Of a stretch of 46,600 nucleotides of DNA, positions 1 to 8,262 are shown in pieces. Location: the NCBI GenBank assembly GCA_947167995.1, contig CAMVKS010000019.1, positions 1 through 46,600 on the forward strand, given 5' to 3'. The DNA is from an uncultured Prevotellaceae bacterium (GTDB lineage: Bacteria > Bacteroidota > Bacteroidia > Bacteroidales > Muribaculaceae). The translations under genes were made by a program, and so were the position numbers. The notes below the pieces were generated by a model. That model worked only from the letters and a program-made list of their open reading frames with translations, was not told the origin of the DNA and did not search any database. Positions within the stretch are counted from its first letter, which is position 1; each line of letters begins with the position of its first letter.

Positions 1-110
1 GTTGTACACAACATAAAGAATGTGATCAACAACATGTTCATATCAACCATAGGAGTAAAGTCGATACGGGTGTCAAATTTTTTCTGACGCGATTTATCTT
101 TCTTTGCCAT
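1..110 (-). CDS. exbD: ExbD/TolR-family protein, N-terminal part (runs off the left edge)
   Basis: Reading leftwards from the ATG at 110-108, the frame stays open to the window edge and gives about 36 residues. It starts with a basic stretch (MAKKDKSRQKKFDTRIDFT), then PMVDMNMLLITFFML, the typical ExbD/TolR membrane segment. The aspartate in PMVDM matches the proton-path aspartate of the family. It starts only three bases after the stop of the neighbouring exbD, so the two are almost certainly translationally coupled and belong to one exbB-exbD-exbD operon, a common order in Bacteroidales. Inference: part of the inner-membrane motor that energises TonB-dependent outer-membrane transport. Only the N-terminus is visible. 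Confidence 0.85.
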   Translation of the reverse strand, partial: MAKKDKSRQKKFDTRIDFTPMVDMNMLLITFFMLCT

Positions 111-113
111 ATC

Positions 114-806
114 TTATTCCTCCTCAACTTTAAGTGAAGTCATCAAGACAAACTTGTTCAACCTCTCTTGTTGTAAATTATCCATTACCACCTGCACAAG
201 ACTATAGGGAGAGTCTTGTCCAGCTTTGACCGCAACACCCTGACCGCCAATCAGGTCTTTTCCAAGACCATGTGATTGCATGACCGACTTGATGGCTTGC
301 AGCCAAATTTGAAATTCATTATTTGTACCTTCCACTGTCATAGCGATAGGTATACCGCCTTTTTCCTTCAAGAATTCATCTCGTTTCTCAAGACTCAAGT
401 TAAGCCAAGATGCAATATCTTTCATCTTTACTCCAAACGTACCGATTTTAGAAAACTCTTTAGCTTGTCTAACGGTCAATTTTGGCGCACCTGGATGAGT
501 CTTGGTGTATTCACCGTAGGCTTCTTGAAGCACCTCGGTACGGAAAGTCTCGGTAGAAAGTTGTGTTGAATCCTTGGCACCAGTGAGATTCATATACACC
601 TTGCCATCGGGAGCAATAAGCACTTGCACGAGTTTCTCGTCGGGCACCTTGAGCTCACTGGTCGCTGGAGGTGTAATCACCTGCACAGGTTCCTTCTGAA
701 GGAATGTTGAAGTCAACATGAAGAAAGTCAACAGAAGAACGGTAACGTCACTCATCGCTGTCATGTCGATGACTGTACTTGATTTCTTAATTTTGACTTT
801 TCCCAT
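114..806 (-). CDS. exbD: ExbD/TolR-family biopolymer transport protein
   Basis: The 230-residue protein has a short basic N-terminus, one membrane segment at about residues 15-36 (MTAMSDVTVLLLTFFML) and a long periplasmic domain. Asp20 in the membrane segment is in the position of the proton-translocating aspartate of ExbD. At 230 residues it is much longer than Escherichia coli ExbD (141 residues); the extra sequence around residues 90-190 is charged and shows no motif I recognise. It lies 64 bases downstream of exbB and 3 bases upstream of a second exbD. Known role of the family: with ExbB it forms a proton channel that transmits proton-motive force to TonB. The two ExbD copies probably form a heteromeric motor (inference). 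Confidence 0.9.
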   Translation of the reverse strand: MGKVKIKKSSTVIDMTAMSDVTVLLLTFFMLTSTFLQKEPVQVITPPATSELKVPDEKLVQVLIAPDGKVYMNLTGAKDSTQLSTETFRTEVLQEAYGEYTKTHPGAPKLTVRQAKEFSKIGTFGVKMKDIASWLNLSLEKRDEFLKEKGGIPIAMTVEGTNNEFQIWLQAIKSVMQSHGLGKDLIGGQGVAVKAGQDSPYSLVQVVMDNLQQERLNKFVLMTSLKVEEE

Positions 807-870
807 TGTTATACTTTGTTATTAAAAAAAATAGAAGTTTTTGATTTAAATTCGCTACAATAAATATTAA

Positions 871-1821
871 TTAGTGTGTAGCAGCAAAAGTAGAAACAAT
901 AGAGAAGCCAAGCTCGTCGATAGCGTAGGTCATGTTATCGATCTTGTTGGTGTAGAAGTTATAAGAAATAAGTGCGAGGGCAGCAGTTGCGATACCGGTA
1001 GCGGTGTTCACAAGTGCCTCAGAAATACCGGTTGACAGCTCAGTAGAGTCGGGAGCACCTGATTGAGACAGAGCCTGGAACGACTTGATCATACCAAGCA
1101 CAGTACCAAACAGACCGAGCAGAGTACCGAGGGTGGTAAGAGTCGCGATGATTGGGAGGTTCTGCTGGAGAGCAGGCATCTCAAGAGCTGTAGCCTCCTC
1201 AAGGGTCTGCTGGATGGAAGTAAGCTTCTGCTCTTTCTGGAGAAGTGTGTCCTTGTCCATTTCTTTGTACTTCTGGAGAGTTGCATAAACAACAGCACCT
1301 ACAGTACCTTTCTGCTTGCGGCAGAGTTCCTCAGCCTTAGCGATGTCCTTCTTTTGGAGTGCATCCTTCACGTTCTCGACAAACTTGGTGATGTTGCCTT
1401 TACCCTTGGCTTTGCCAATGGCGAACCAGCGCTCAACAGAGAGCACGATAACTGTGAACAAGCAAGTCAAAAGAATAGGAACCACGAAACCGCCTTTGTA
1501 AACGGTACCAGCAAGGTTCTTTGGTGCGAGTTTGATCTCATCGGGAACCATGAATGCAAATGCTTTACCACTCTCTTCACCACCAGTGAAGTTGCCAATC
1601 ATACCCATTACAAAGAGGTAGAGGCATACTGCCACTGCAAGGCAAACGAGGATTACGAGGAATGCACTCTTGATACCACCAACGTTGCTGTTAACGGTCT
1701 TGTTGTCAACCTTCTTGGGTTGAGGTTTAGCCATTGGTTGTGGCTTTGCAGCCTGTGGTTGTGGTTTTACAGCTGGCTTTGGAGCCTGTGGCTGTGGATT
1801 GTTTGGCTTTGTAGCTTCCAT
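871..1821 (-). CDS. exbB: ExbB/TolQ/MotA-family proton channel protein
   Basis: The 316-residue membrane protein has a MotA/TolQ/ExbB architecture. A hydrophobic segment near residues 53-75 is followed by a second near 110-130 (VVPILLTCLFTVIVLSVER), a cytoplasmic Lys/Glu-rich loop, and the conserved pair of helices from about 222 to 290 (LPIIATLTTLGTLLGLFGTVLGM, then a segment with GISEALVNTATGIATAAL). The first 40 residues are an unusual Pro/Gln/Lys-rich tail made of PQP and KPQ units, presumably cytoplasmic and disordered. It is first gene of the exbB-exbD-exbD operon. A Bacteroidota promoter lies at 2046-2077, so the leader is about 218 bases. Family role: proton channel powering TonB. Confidence 0.92.
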   Translation of the reverse strand: MEATKPNNPQPQAPKPAVKPQPQAAKPQPMAKPQPKKVDNKTVNSNVGGIKSAFLVILVCLAVAVCLYLFVMGMIGNFTGGEESGKAFAFMVPDEIKLAPKNLAGTVYKGGFVVPILLTCLFTVIVLSVERWFAIGKAKGKGNITKFVENVKDALQKKDIAKAEELCRKQKGTVGAVVYATLQKYKEMDKDTLLQKEQKLTSIQQTLEEATALEMPALQQNLPIIATLTTLGTLLGLFGTVLGMIKSFQALSQSGAPDSTELSTGISEALVNTATGIATAALALISYNFYTNKIDNMTYAIDELGFSIVSTFAATH

Positions 1822-2045
1822 AATTTAATTTAAATTAGAAAATTGTTAGTTAATAAAAAAATGTTAGTTATAGTATTTAGTTATTATCGCAGTTTTCTGG
1901 TCGTATATATAAATAACGTGTATTTTTTCTATATAGTGTAACCCCCATCAAAAAACGATGGCCAGCCACACTTAGTGTGTTAATATTCACAAACTTAAAA
2001 AGCCCTGTAATGTCAAAAAAAGGCAGTTGTGAACAAAATCACTCG

Positions 2046-2077
2046 CAAATTTATTACAATTATTTCAATAAAGCAAA
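2046..2077 (-). promoter_or_regulatory. Bacteroidota-type promoter of exbB operon
   Basis: On the minus strand TTTG (2077-2074) is followed after 20 bases by TAAATTTG (2053-2046), matching the Bacteroidota sigma-factor consensus TTTG-N19-21-TAnnTTTG. Transcription would start near 2039, leaving a leader of about 218 bases before exbB. Confidence 0.6.
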
Positions 2078-2204
2078 GTTAATTTATGATTTTTTGATAA
2101 AAAAAGTTATTAACAACCCCAATCTTTCACCGAAAAACACTGAAATCAAAAATATTTTTTTCAACAATTTAAGCAAAGATGTCTATTATAATTGAGATTT
2201 TTTG

Positions 2205-2212
2205 TAATTTTG
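2205..2212 (+). promoter_or_regulatory. -7 box of the nqr operon promoter
   Basis: TAATTTTG fits TAnnTTTG. No good TTTG is seen 19-21 bases upstream, so this is a -7 box with a weak -33. The leader to nqrA would be about 95 bases. Confidence 0.4.
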
Positions 2213-2312
2213 CAAATTGTAGTTGAACCCAAATTGTTCATTAGGCGACGGAAGGTCATAAATCTTAATGACCGAATTGGGTAAAAAGAACAAATCATCA
2301 TAAAAACAACTC

Positions 2313-3641
2313 ATGGCTTTAATAAAACTCAAACAAGGATTTGACCTTAACCTGAAAGGTAAAATCACCCAAGAAATCGTGTCAGAACCGACACAGTCGG
2401 AGACCTTTGCCATTATTCCCGACGACTTTACGGGAGTGATCCCTCGCATGGAGAAGAAACCAGGGGAGCACGTCGTTGCAGGCGAAGTCATTTATCACGA
2501 CAAGAACGATGAGAAAATCAAGGTGACGTCGCCGGTGAGCGGCACTGTTGCCGAAGTGGTGAGAGGCGATCGCCGCAAGATTCTTGCAGTGACTGTGACC
2601 CCCGACAACAAAGGCGAAAGCAAGTCGTTCGACACTCGCTCCAACCCCAAAGAGCTACTGCTTGAGAGCGGATTGTGGGCCATGCTTCGTCAACGTCCCT
2701 ACGACATCGTCCCCAACACCGATGTGAGGCCGCGCGACATCTTCATCACGGCTTTTGACTCTGCGCCTCTTGCCCCATCGCTGAAAACGGTGCTTGGCGA
2801 CGACGAGAGATTTTTAGACAAAGCTGTGGAAGTGCTGTTGTCCTTGACCGACGGCAAAGTGTACATGGGCTGCCCCACCGACTATACAATCGACAGTACC
2901 GGTGCCGAGACCAACACCTTTGCGGGACCACATCCAGCCGGAAACGCCGGAGTTCAGATTGCAAACATCAAGCCAGTGAACAAAGGCGAGGTGGTGTGGA
3001 CACTCGATGTAATCACTGCAGCCCGCATTGGCAAGCTCTTTGAGACCGGCAAAGTGGACTACGACACAACAGTCGCACTCACTGGTTGCGGTATTGCTGA
3101 GCCATGTTATGTTAAAGCCACAATGGGATGCTCGCTCAAGTCCCTTCTCGACGGACGTCTCGTAGAAGACGGAAAAGAGAAACGCATCATCAGCGGCAAT
3201 GTGCTGACAGGAGTGAAAGAGAATCTTGACGGATTCCTTCACGCGCCCTATCGTCACATCACCGTAATCAACGAGATAAACAAGAAAGATGAGTTCATGG
3301 GATGGGCCTCGCTCAGCCCCAAGAAATACAGCATCTACCGCGTGTTCACAAGCTGGCTTTGCGGCCGTCACAAAGAGGTAGACCTCGACGCCAAGCTCAA
3401 TGGCGGCGAGCGTGCAATCGTGCTTTGTGGCGAGTATGACAAGATGCTGCCTATGGACATCTATGCTGAGTTCCTTATCAAATCTATAATTGCCTTCGAC
3501 ATCGACAAGATGGAGCAACTCGGCATCTATGAAGTGGCTCCCGAGGATTTTGCTCTCGCCGAGTATGCCGACACCTCGAAGCTGGAACTCCAGCGCATCG
3601 TACGAGAAGGTTTAGACAAGATGAGAGCTGAAATGTGCTAA
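2313..3641 (+). CDS. nqrA: Na+-translocating NADH:quinone oxidoreductase subunit A
   Basis: This is a 442-residue soluble subunit of the sodium-pumping NADH:quinone oxidoreductase, close to the usual family length (about 446). The N-terminus (ALIKLKQGFDLNLKGK) is the typical NqrA opening, followed by a biotinyl-lipoyl-like segment (IPRMEKKPGEHVVAGEVI). NqrA sits on the cytoplasmic face and contributes to quinone binding. It is first of six genes in the standard order nqrA-F, all on this strand with short gaps, so the complex is complete. The predicted -7 box lies at 2205. Identification rests on the sequence and on the unmistakable operon. Confidence 0.97.
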   Translation: MALIKLKQGFDLNLKGKITQEIVSEPTQSETFAIIPDDFTGVIPRMEKKPGEHVVAGEVIYHDKNDEKIKVTSPVSGTVAEVVRGDRRKILAVTVTPDNKGESKSFDTRSNPKELLLESGLWAMLRQRPYDIVPNTDVRPRDIFITAFDSAPLAPSLKTVLGDDERFLDKAVEVLLSLTDGKVYMGCPTDYTIDSTGAETNTFAGPHPAGNAGVQIANIKPVNKGEVVWTLDVITAARIGKLFETGKVDYDTTVALTGCGIAEPCYVKATMGCSLKSLLDGRLVEDGKEKRIISGNVLTGVKENLDGFLHAPYRHITVINEINKKDEFMGWASLSPKKYSIYRVFTSWLCGRHKEVDLDAKLNGGERAIVLCGEYDKMLPMDIYAEFLIKSIIAFDIDKMEQLGIYEVAPEDFALAEYADTSKLELQRIVREGLDKMRAEMC

Positions 3642-3697
3642 TTACAACCAATTAGTGCTCAACCAAATGAATACTAACATTTAAACAAAAAGATAAA

Positions 3698-4873
3698 GTG
3701 AAGTTTTTAAGAAAATTCATGGACAAGATCAAGCCCAACTTCCAAGAAGGCGGCAAGCTTGCCAAGCTTGAATCGGTCTACGATGGAATGGAGACGTTCT
3801 TGTTCACGCCCAACACCACGTCGAGGTCGGGCGCACACATCCATGACAGCAACGACATGAAGCGCACCATGATTACTGTAGTGGTTGCGCTGTTGCCATG
3901 CTTGCTGTTTGCGATGTACAACATCGGTTTCCAGCATTTCAAAGCAACAGGAGCCACCGATGCCACATTCTGGGACATGTTCCTCTTTGGACTGCTTGCC
4001 ATGCTGCCAGTAATTGTTGTTTCCTATGTTGTGGGGCTCGGTATCGAGTTCATCGGTGCTCAAATTCACCACAAGGAGATTCAGGAAGGTTTCCTGGTGA
4101 CTGGTATTCTGATTCCACTCATCGTGCCCATCAACACTCCATTGTGGATGACGGCAGTAGCGACTGCTTTTGCAGTCATCTTTGCCAAGGAAATCTTTGG
4201 CGGCACTGGTATGAACATCTTCAATGTGGCTTTAATCACGCGCGCGTTCCTCTTCTTTGCCTATCCTTCCAAGATGAGCGGTGACAGTGCTTTTGTCAAA
4301 GCCGACAGTGCTTTTGGATTTGGGGGTGACGCCGCCAACGGTTTCACATGCGCGACACCATTGGGCGACATAGCCACCAATGCCATGGACAAGGTTCCAT
4401 CTACTCTCGACGCATTCATCGGCCTGATTCCCGGTTCTCCAGGCGAAACCTCGATGATAGCCATCCTGATTGGCGCTGCAATCCTGCTATTTACAGGCAT
4501 AGCCTCGTGGAGAGTGATGTTGAGCGTCTTCGCTGGCGGCCTGGCGATGGCGGCTCTTGCTCATGCTTTGTCGTCGGCCACCTACCCCGCATCGATGCTT
4601 GATCCCATAGCTCAGATATGCTTTGGAGGCTTCGCCTTTGCTGCAGTGTTCATGGCCACCGACCCTGTGACAGGAGCCCGCACCAAGCTTGGCCAGTACA
4701 TCTACGGATTCCTGATTGGCGTGTTTGCCATCCTCATCCGTGTGTACAATGGTGGTTACCCCGAAGGTGCTATGCTCGCCGTGCTGCTGATGAACGCTTT
4801 CGCGCCACTAATTGACTATTGTGTGGTTCAAGCAAATATTAACCGTCGCCTTAAGCGAGCAAAAGCCAAATGA
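3698..4873 (+). CDS. nqrB: Na+-translocating NADH:quinone oxidoreductase subunit B
   Basis: This 391-residue multi-pass membrane subunit carries covalent FMN in the complex. I choose the GTG at 3698 because it gives the family's N-terminus (MKFLRKFMDKIKPNF); the next ATG, at 3719, would cut it off. About ten hydrophobic segments run from residue 57 to the end. The likely flavinylated threonine is Thr220 in GFTCATPLG, matching the (S/T)-x-A-T acceptor motif for ApbE flavin transferase; Cys replaces the usual Gly before the Ala. No apbE gene is in the window. It lies between nqrA and nqrC and participates in sodium translocation and electron transfer to quinone. Confidence 0.96.
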   Translation: MKFLRKFMDKIKPNFQEGGKLAKLESVYDGMETFLFTPNTTSRSGAHIHDSNDMKRTMITVVVALLPCLLFAMYNIGFQHFKATGATDATFWDMFLFGLLAMLPVIVVSYVVGLGIEFIGAQIHHKEIQEGFLVTGILIPLIVPINTPLWMTAVATAFAVIFAKEIFGGTGMNIFNVALITRAFLFFAYPSKMSGDSAFVKADSAFGFGGDAANGFTCATPLGDIATNAMDKVPSTLDAFIGLIPGSPGETSMIAILIGAAILLFTGIASWRVMLSVFAGGLAMAALAHALSSATYPASMLDPIAQICFGGFAFAAVFMATDPVTGARTKLGQYIYGFLIGVFAILIRVYNGGYPEGAMLAVLLMNAFAPLIDYCVVQANINRRLKRAKAK

Positions 4874-4880
4874 AAGGAGG
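4873..4880 (+). promoter_or_regulatory. Strong Shine-Dalgarno site of nqrC
   Basis: AAAGGAGG lies nine bases before the ATG at 4890. Such a strong site is unusual in this window, where most genes have A-rich leaders without one. It overlaps the end of nqrB and fixes the nqrC start at 4890 rather than the in-frame ATG at 4812. Confidence 0.7.
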
Positions 4881-4889
4881 AATATTGCT

Positions 4890-5609
4890 ATGAACAAAAA
4901 CAGTAATCTCTATCAAATCATTTATGCGGCAGTAATGGTCTTGATTGTGGGTACAGTACTGGCATTCATCTATATGGCCCTCAAGCCCAAGCAGGACGAC
5001 AACGTTGCCAACGACAAGCGCAAGCAGATTCTTAGTGCGGTGCACATCACTCCCAAGAGCGACAACGCCATTGAGAGCACATTCAACAAGTATGTCGTAG
5101 CCGGCTACTTGCTTGACAAAAATGGGGAGATTGTGGACTCGGCGCAGAATGTAGCCTTCAATGTTGACATGAAAAACAACATCAAGGCTCAAGAGCGCAA
5201 GTTGCCAGTGTTCAAGTGCAAACTTGACGACGAATCCACTAAATATATCGTGCCTGCCTATGGTGCAGGATTGTGGGGCCCAATTTGGGGCTATATAGCC
5301 GTTGACGACAATGGCACCAACATCTATGGAGCCTACTTCTCACACGAAGGCGAGACCCCTGGACTGGGCGCCGAAATCGCCAACCCTAAATTCCAGAACC
5401 AGTTCAAAGGCAAGAAGCTCTATAAAGACGGTGAGTTCAAGCCCATTAGCGTGCTCAAGAATGGCAAGAGTGCCGAGAATGGCGAGGACCACGTTGACGC
5501 TGTTACTGGAGGCACTATAACAAGCACTGGTGTCAGCAACATGCTTAAGGACTGCCTCACTCCCTATAAGCCGTTCTTCGACAAACTTCAAAGTGGAACA
5601 ATTAAATGA
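4890..5609 (+). CDS. nqrC: Na+-translocating NADH:quinone oxidoreductase subunit C
   Basis: The 239-residue protein has one N-terminal membrane helix (about residues 9-30, IIYAAVMVLIVGTVLAFIYM) and a periplasmic FMN-binding domain. The probable flavin attachment site is Thr209 in DAVTGGTITS, a variant of the D-x-x-(S/T)-G-(A/G)-T motif recognised by ApbE. GLGAEI (about 158-163) is also typical of the FMN-binding domain. The frame is open upstream to 4812 inside nqrB, but the strong AAAGGAGG site and the typical N-terminus place the start at 4890. It starts 16 bases after nqrB. Confidence 0.96.
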   Translation: MNKNSNLYQIIYAAVMVLIVGTVLAFIYMALKPKQDDNVANDKRKQILSAVHITPKSDNAIESTFNKYVVAGYLLDKNGEIVDSAQNVAFNVDMKNNIKAQERKLPVFKCKLDDESTKYIVPAYGAGLWGPIWGYIAVDDNGTNIYGAYFSHEGETPGLGAEIANPKFQNQFKGKKLYKDGEFKPISVLKNGKSAENGEDHVDAVTGGTITSTGVSNMLKDCLTPYKPFFDKLQSGTIK

Positions 5610-5618
5610 CAATAGACT

Positions 5619-6242
5619 ATGTTATCAAAACGCAATAAAGAAGCATTCTTCAACCCGTTGTCGAAAGACAACCCCGTGCTGGTGCAAATCTTGGGCATCT
5701 GCTCAACTCTTGCCGTAACAGCCAAGCTCGAACCTGCTATTGTCATGGGCATCTCGGTGATAGCCGTATTAGCAATCTCCAATGTGGTTATCTCGCTGCT
5801 GCGCAAGACAATTCCCACAACCATTCGCATCATCGTGCAACTGGTGGTCGTGGCTGCACTTGTAATCATTGTTCAGCAGATTCTCAGGGCCTATGCCTAC
5901 GACGTGAGCCTTCAGCTCTCGGTATTCATTGGCCTTATCATCACCAACTGTATCCTCATGGGGCGCCTCGAGGCCTTCGCCTTGAGCAACAAACCATGGC
6001 CGGCATTCCTTGACGGCATAGGCAACGGATTGGGCTATATGATTATTCTGGTGATTGTGGCTTTCTTCCGCGAGCTCTTAGGCAGCGGAACGCTGTTTGG
6101 ATTCCCTGTGATTCCAAACTGGTGTTATGATCACGGCTACATGAACAATGGTCTGATGATTCTGCCTCCCATGGCACTCATCACTGTGGGATGCATCATT
6201 TGGGTACACCGTTCTCGAAACAAGGACCTTCAAGAGAAATAA
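5619..6242 (+). CDS. nqrD: Na+-translocating NADH:quinone oxidoreductase subunit D
   Basis: This 207-residue integral membrane protein of the NqrDE/RnfAE family has about six hydrophobic segments. It opens with LSKRNKEAFFNPLSKDNPVL, a typical NqrD start, and includes the conserved segment IGLIITNCILMGRLEAFAL. It is homologous to NqrE in inverted topology, and the pair forms the core of the Nqr complex, coordinating an iron centre in the membrane. It begins nine bases after nqrC. Nqr rather than Rnf is shown by the presence of nqrA and of an NqrF-type NADH subunit. Confidence 0.96.
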   Translation: MLSKRNKEAFFNPLSKDNPVLVQILGICSTLAVTAKLEPAIVMGISVIAVLAISNVVISLLRKTIPTTIRIIVQLVVVAALVIIVQQILRAYAYDVSLQLSVFIGLIITNCILMGRLEAFALSNKPWPAFLDGIGNGLGYMIILVIVAFFRELLGSGTLFGFPVIPNWCYDHGYMNNGLMILPPMALITVGCIIWVHRSRNKDLQEK

Positions 6243-6277
6243 TCAACAAGTAGTAACATTAATATCAGTAAATTACA

Positions 6278-6892
6278 ATGGAAGAATTAAATCTTTTCGT
6301 TAAGTCGATTTTCATCGACAACATGGTATTTGCCTACTTCTTGGGAATGTGCTCCTATCTTGCCGTTTCCAAGAATGTGAAAACGGCATTCGGCCTGGGT
6401 ATCGCTGTTACTTTCATGCTTGTTGTGACTATTCCTCTCAACTACATGCTTAATAAATATGTGTTGGAACCAGGTGCCTTGGCATGGCTCGGCGACAGCT
6501 TCAAAGATGTAGACCTGAGCTTCCTTGCCCTGATAATGTTTATCGCAGTAATTGCATCGGCAACTCAACTGGTGGAGATGGCAGTCGAGAAATTTGCTCC
6601 AGCACTCTACAACTCGCTTGGAATCTTCCTGCCGCTTATCGCTGTGAACTGCGCAATCTTGGGCGGTGCACTCTTCATGCAGCAGCGCGACTTCGCATCT
6701 TGCTGGACAGCTACTGTATATGGTGCCGGCAGCGGCATTGGCTGGCTTCTCGCCATCGTGGGACTTGCAGCAATACGCGAGAAAATCGCTTACAGCAACA
6801 TCCCACCGGCACTGCGTGGCGTGGGCATCACATTTATTATAACCGGCTTGATGGGCATCGCGTTCATGAGCTTTATGGGCATTAAACTTTAA
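6278..6892 (+). CDS. nqrE: Na+-translocating NADH:quinone oxidoreductase subunit E
   Basis: The 204-residue integral membrane subunit starts ELNLFVKSIFIDNMVFAYF, the characteristic NqrE N-terminus. It carries GMCSYLAVSKNVKTAFGLG and AVNCAILGGALFMQQRDF, each with a conserved cysteine (the FLGMCSYLAV cysteine and the AVNCAILG cysteine) that in this family helps hold the intramembrane iron centre with NqrD. Six membrane segments are predicted from the hydrophobic pattern. It lies 35 bases after nqrD and 14 before nqrF. Confidence 0.96.
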   Translation: MEELNLFVKSIFIDNMVFAYFLGMCSYLAVSKNVKTAFGLGIAVTFMLVVTIPLNYMLNKYVLEPGALAWLGDSFKDVDLSFLALIMFIAVIASATQLVEMAVEKFAPALYNSLGIFLPLIAVNCAILGGALFMQQRDFASCWTATVYGAGSGIGWLLAIVGLAAIREKIAYSNIPPALRGVGITFIITGLMGIAFMSFMGIKL

Positions 6893-6906
6893 AACAACTT
6901 GCAACT

Positions 6907-8193
6907 ATGATGATATTAGCAGTAAATTCAACACTCACAGTATTATCGAGTGCCATCATCTTCTTGGTTCTCACCTTGTTTCTTGTGATTATCCTGCTGT
7001 TGGCAAGACACTATCTTGTGGCATCGGGTAAGGTGAAAATCAGCATCAATGACGGCAAGAAAGAGATTGAGATTGAAAGTGGCAAGTCGTTGCTCAACAG
7101 CTTGCACGAGGGCGGAGTGATGCTCTCGAGCGCATGCGGTGGCAAAGGAAGCTGCGGACAGTGCAAGATTCAAGTGCTCGAAGGCGGTGGCGACATCCTG
7201 CCCACCGAGACCGTTCATTTCTCTCGCAAGGAGCAGCAAGACCACTGGCGATTAGGCTGCCAGGTGAAGGTGAAAGACAACATGAAAGTTCAGGTTCCCG
7301 ACTCGGTTCTCGAGGTCAAGGAGTATGAATGCACCGTGGTGAGCAACAAGCTCGTGTCGTCGTTCATCAAGGAATTTATCGTGGCTCTGCCCGAAGGTGA
7401 GCACATGGACTTCATTCCCGGCTCCTATGCTCAGATCAAGATTCCCACCTATGAGATGGACTATAACGTCGATATCGACAAAGAGTCATTAGGAGAATAT
7501 CTGCCCACTTGGGAGAAATATGACATGTTCTCGCTCAAGTGCAAGAATAGCGAGGATACCGTGCGTGCTTACTCTATGGCCAACTATCCCGCCGAGGGCG
7601 ACCGATTCATGCTCACAGTGCGTATTGCCACTCCCCCATTCAAGCCTAAACCACAAACAGGCTTCATGGATGTGAGCCCAGGTATCGCTTCTTCCTATAT
7701 CTTCACCCTCAAGCCAGGCGACAAGGTGATAATGAGCGGTCCTTACGGAGACTTCCACCCCATCTTTGACTCCAAGAAAGAAATGATATGGGTTGGCGGT
7801 GGTGCTGGTATGGCTCCATTGCGTGCACAAATCATGCACATGACCAAGACTCTGCACACCCGTGACCGTGAGATGCACTATTTCTATGGCGCACGCTCGT
7901 TGAGCGAGGTGTTCTACCTTGAGGATTTCCTCGAGATTGAGAAGGAGTATCCCAACTTCCATTTCCACCTTGCCCTCGACCGTCCCGACCCTGTTGCCGA
8001 CGAGGCTGGCGTGAAGTACACAGCTGGTTTCATCGCTCCAGTGATGTATGAGACCTATCTCAAAGATCACGAGGCGCCCGAAGACTGCGAATACTACATG
8101 TGCGGTCCTGCCATGATGAGCAAGACAGTGAATGAGGTGCTCGACAAGTGTGGTGTTGACCCAAGCTCAATCCACTACGACAACTTCGGGTAA
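6907..8193 (+). CDS. nqrF: Na+-translocating NADH:quinone oxidoreductase subunit F
   Basis: The 428-residue protein is the electron entry subunit. An N-terminal membrane helix (about residues 10-33) is followed by a [2Fe-2S] domain with Cys77, Cys83, Cys86 and Cys118 (SACGGKGSCGQCK ... RLGCQ). The ferredoxin-reductase-like C-terminal half has the FAD motif RAYSMANYP and the nucleotide-binding stretch GGGAGMAPLRAQ, and ends YYMCGPAMM ... VHYDNFG-like (SIHYDNFG), typical of the family. It oxidises NADH and passes electrons via FAD and the iron-sulfur cluster to the membrane subunits. It is last in the operon and followed by a bidirectional terminator. Confidence 0.97.
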   Translation: MMILAVNSTLTVLSSAIIFLVLTLFLVIILLLARHYLVASGKVKISINDGKKEIEIESGKSLLNSLHEGGVMLSSACGGKGSCGQCKIQVLEGGGDILPTETVHFSRKEQQDHWRLGCQVKVKDNMKVQVPDSVLEVKEYECTVVSNKLVSSFIKEFIVALPEGEHMDFIPGSYAQIKIPTYEMDYNVDIDKESLGEYLPTWEKYDMFSLKCKNSEDTVRAYSMANYPAEGDRFMLTVRIATPPFKPKPQTGFMDVSPGIASSYIFTLKPGDKVIMSGPYGDFHPIFDSKKEMIWVGGGAGMAPLRAQIMHMTKTLHTRDREMHYFYGARSLSEVFYLEDFLEIEKEYPNFHFHLALDRPDPVADEAGVKYTAGFIAPVMYETYLKDHEAPEDCEYYMCGPAMMSKTVNEVLDKCGVDPSSIHYDNFG

Positions 8194-8207
8194 ACACTTG
8201 ACGTAAA

Positions 8208-8247
8208 AAAAATTAGGCAGGTTGATTTCTCAATCTGCCTAATTTTT
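8208..8247. terminator. Bidirectional terminator between nqrF and the MBL gene
   Basis: A perfect 13-base inverted repeat (AAAAATTAGGCAG at 8208-8220, CTGCCTAATTTTT at 8235-8247) lies between convergent genes. It has A-rich and T-rich flanks, so it can end transcription from both sides. Confidence 0.85.
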
Positions 8248-8262
8248 ACTCCAATTGAAATA

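Larger units (their letters stand above)
1822..2312. other. Divergent intergenic region between exbB and nqrA
   Basis: This AT-rich 491-base stretch separates two divergent operons. It holds the exbB promoter (2046-2077), a second possible minus-strand -7 box at 1990-1997 (its TTTG partner is only 16 bases away), and the nqrA -7 box at 2205-2212. Within the exbB leader are two short inverted repeats: CCATC/GATGG at 1945-1961 and CACAC/GTGTG at 1967-1979. The short open frames here have no coding character and I do not call a gene. Confidence 0.5.

Noticed and set aside
1063-1833. 256-codon plus-strand frame opposite exbB
   Set aside because: Antisense shadow; exbB has clear membrane segments and family motifs.
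1977-2195. 72-codon plus-strand frame between exbB and nqrA
   Set aside because: Lies in AT-rich promoter DNA, Asn/Lys/Ile/Phe-rich as random AT-rich sequence gives.
4812-4889. Upstream start of nqrC inside nqrB
   Set aside because: A strong Shine-Dalgarno site and the family N-terminus fix the start at 4890.
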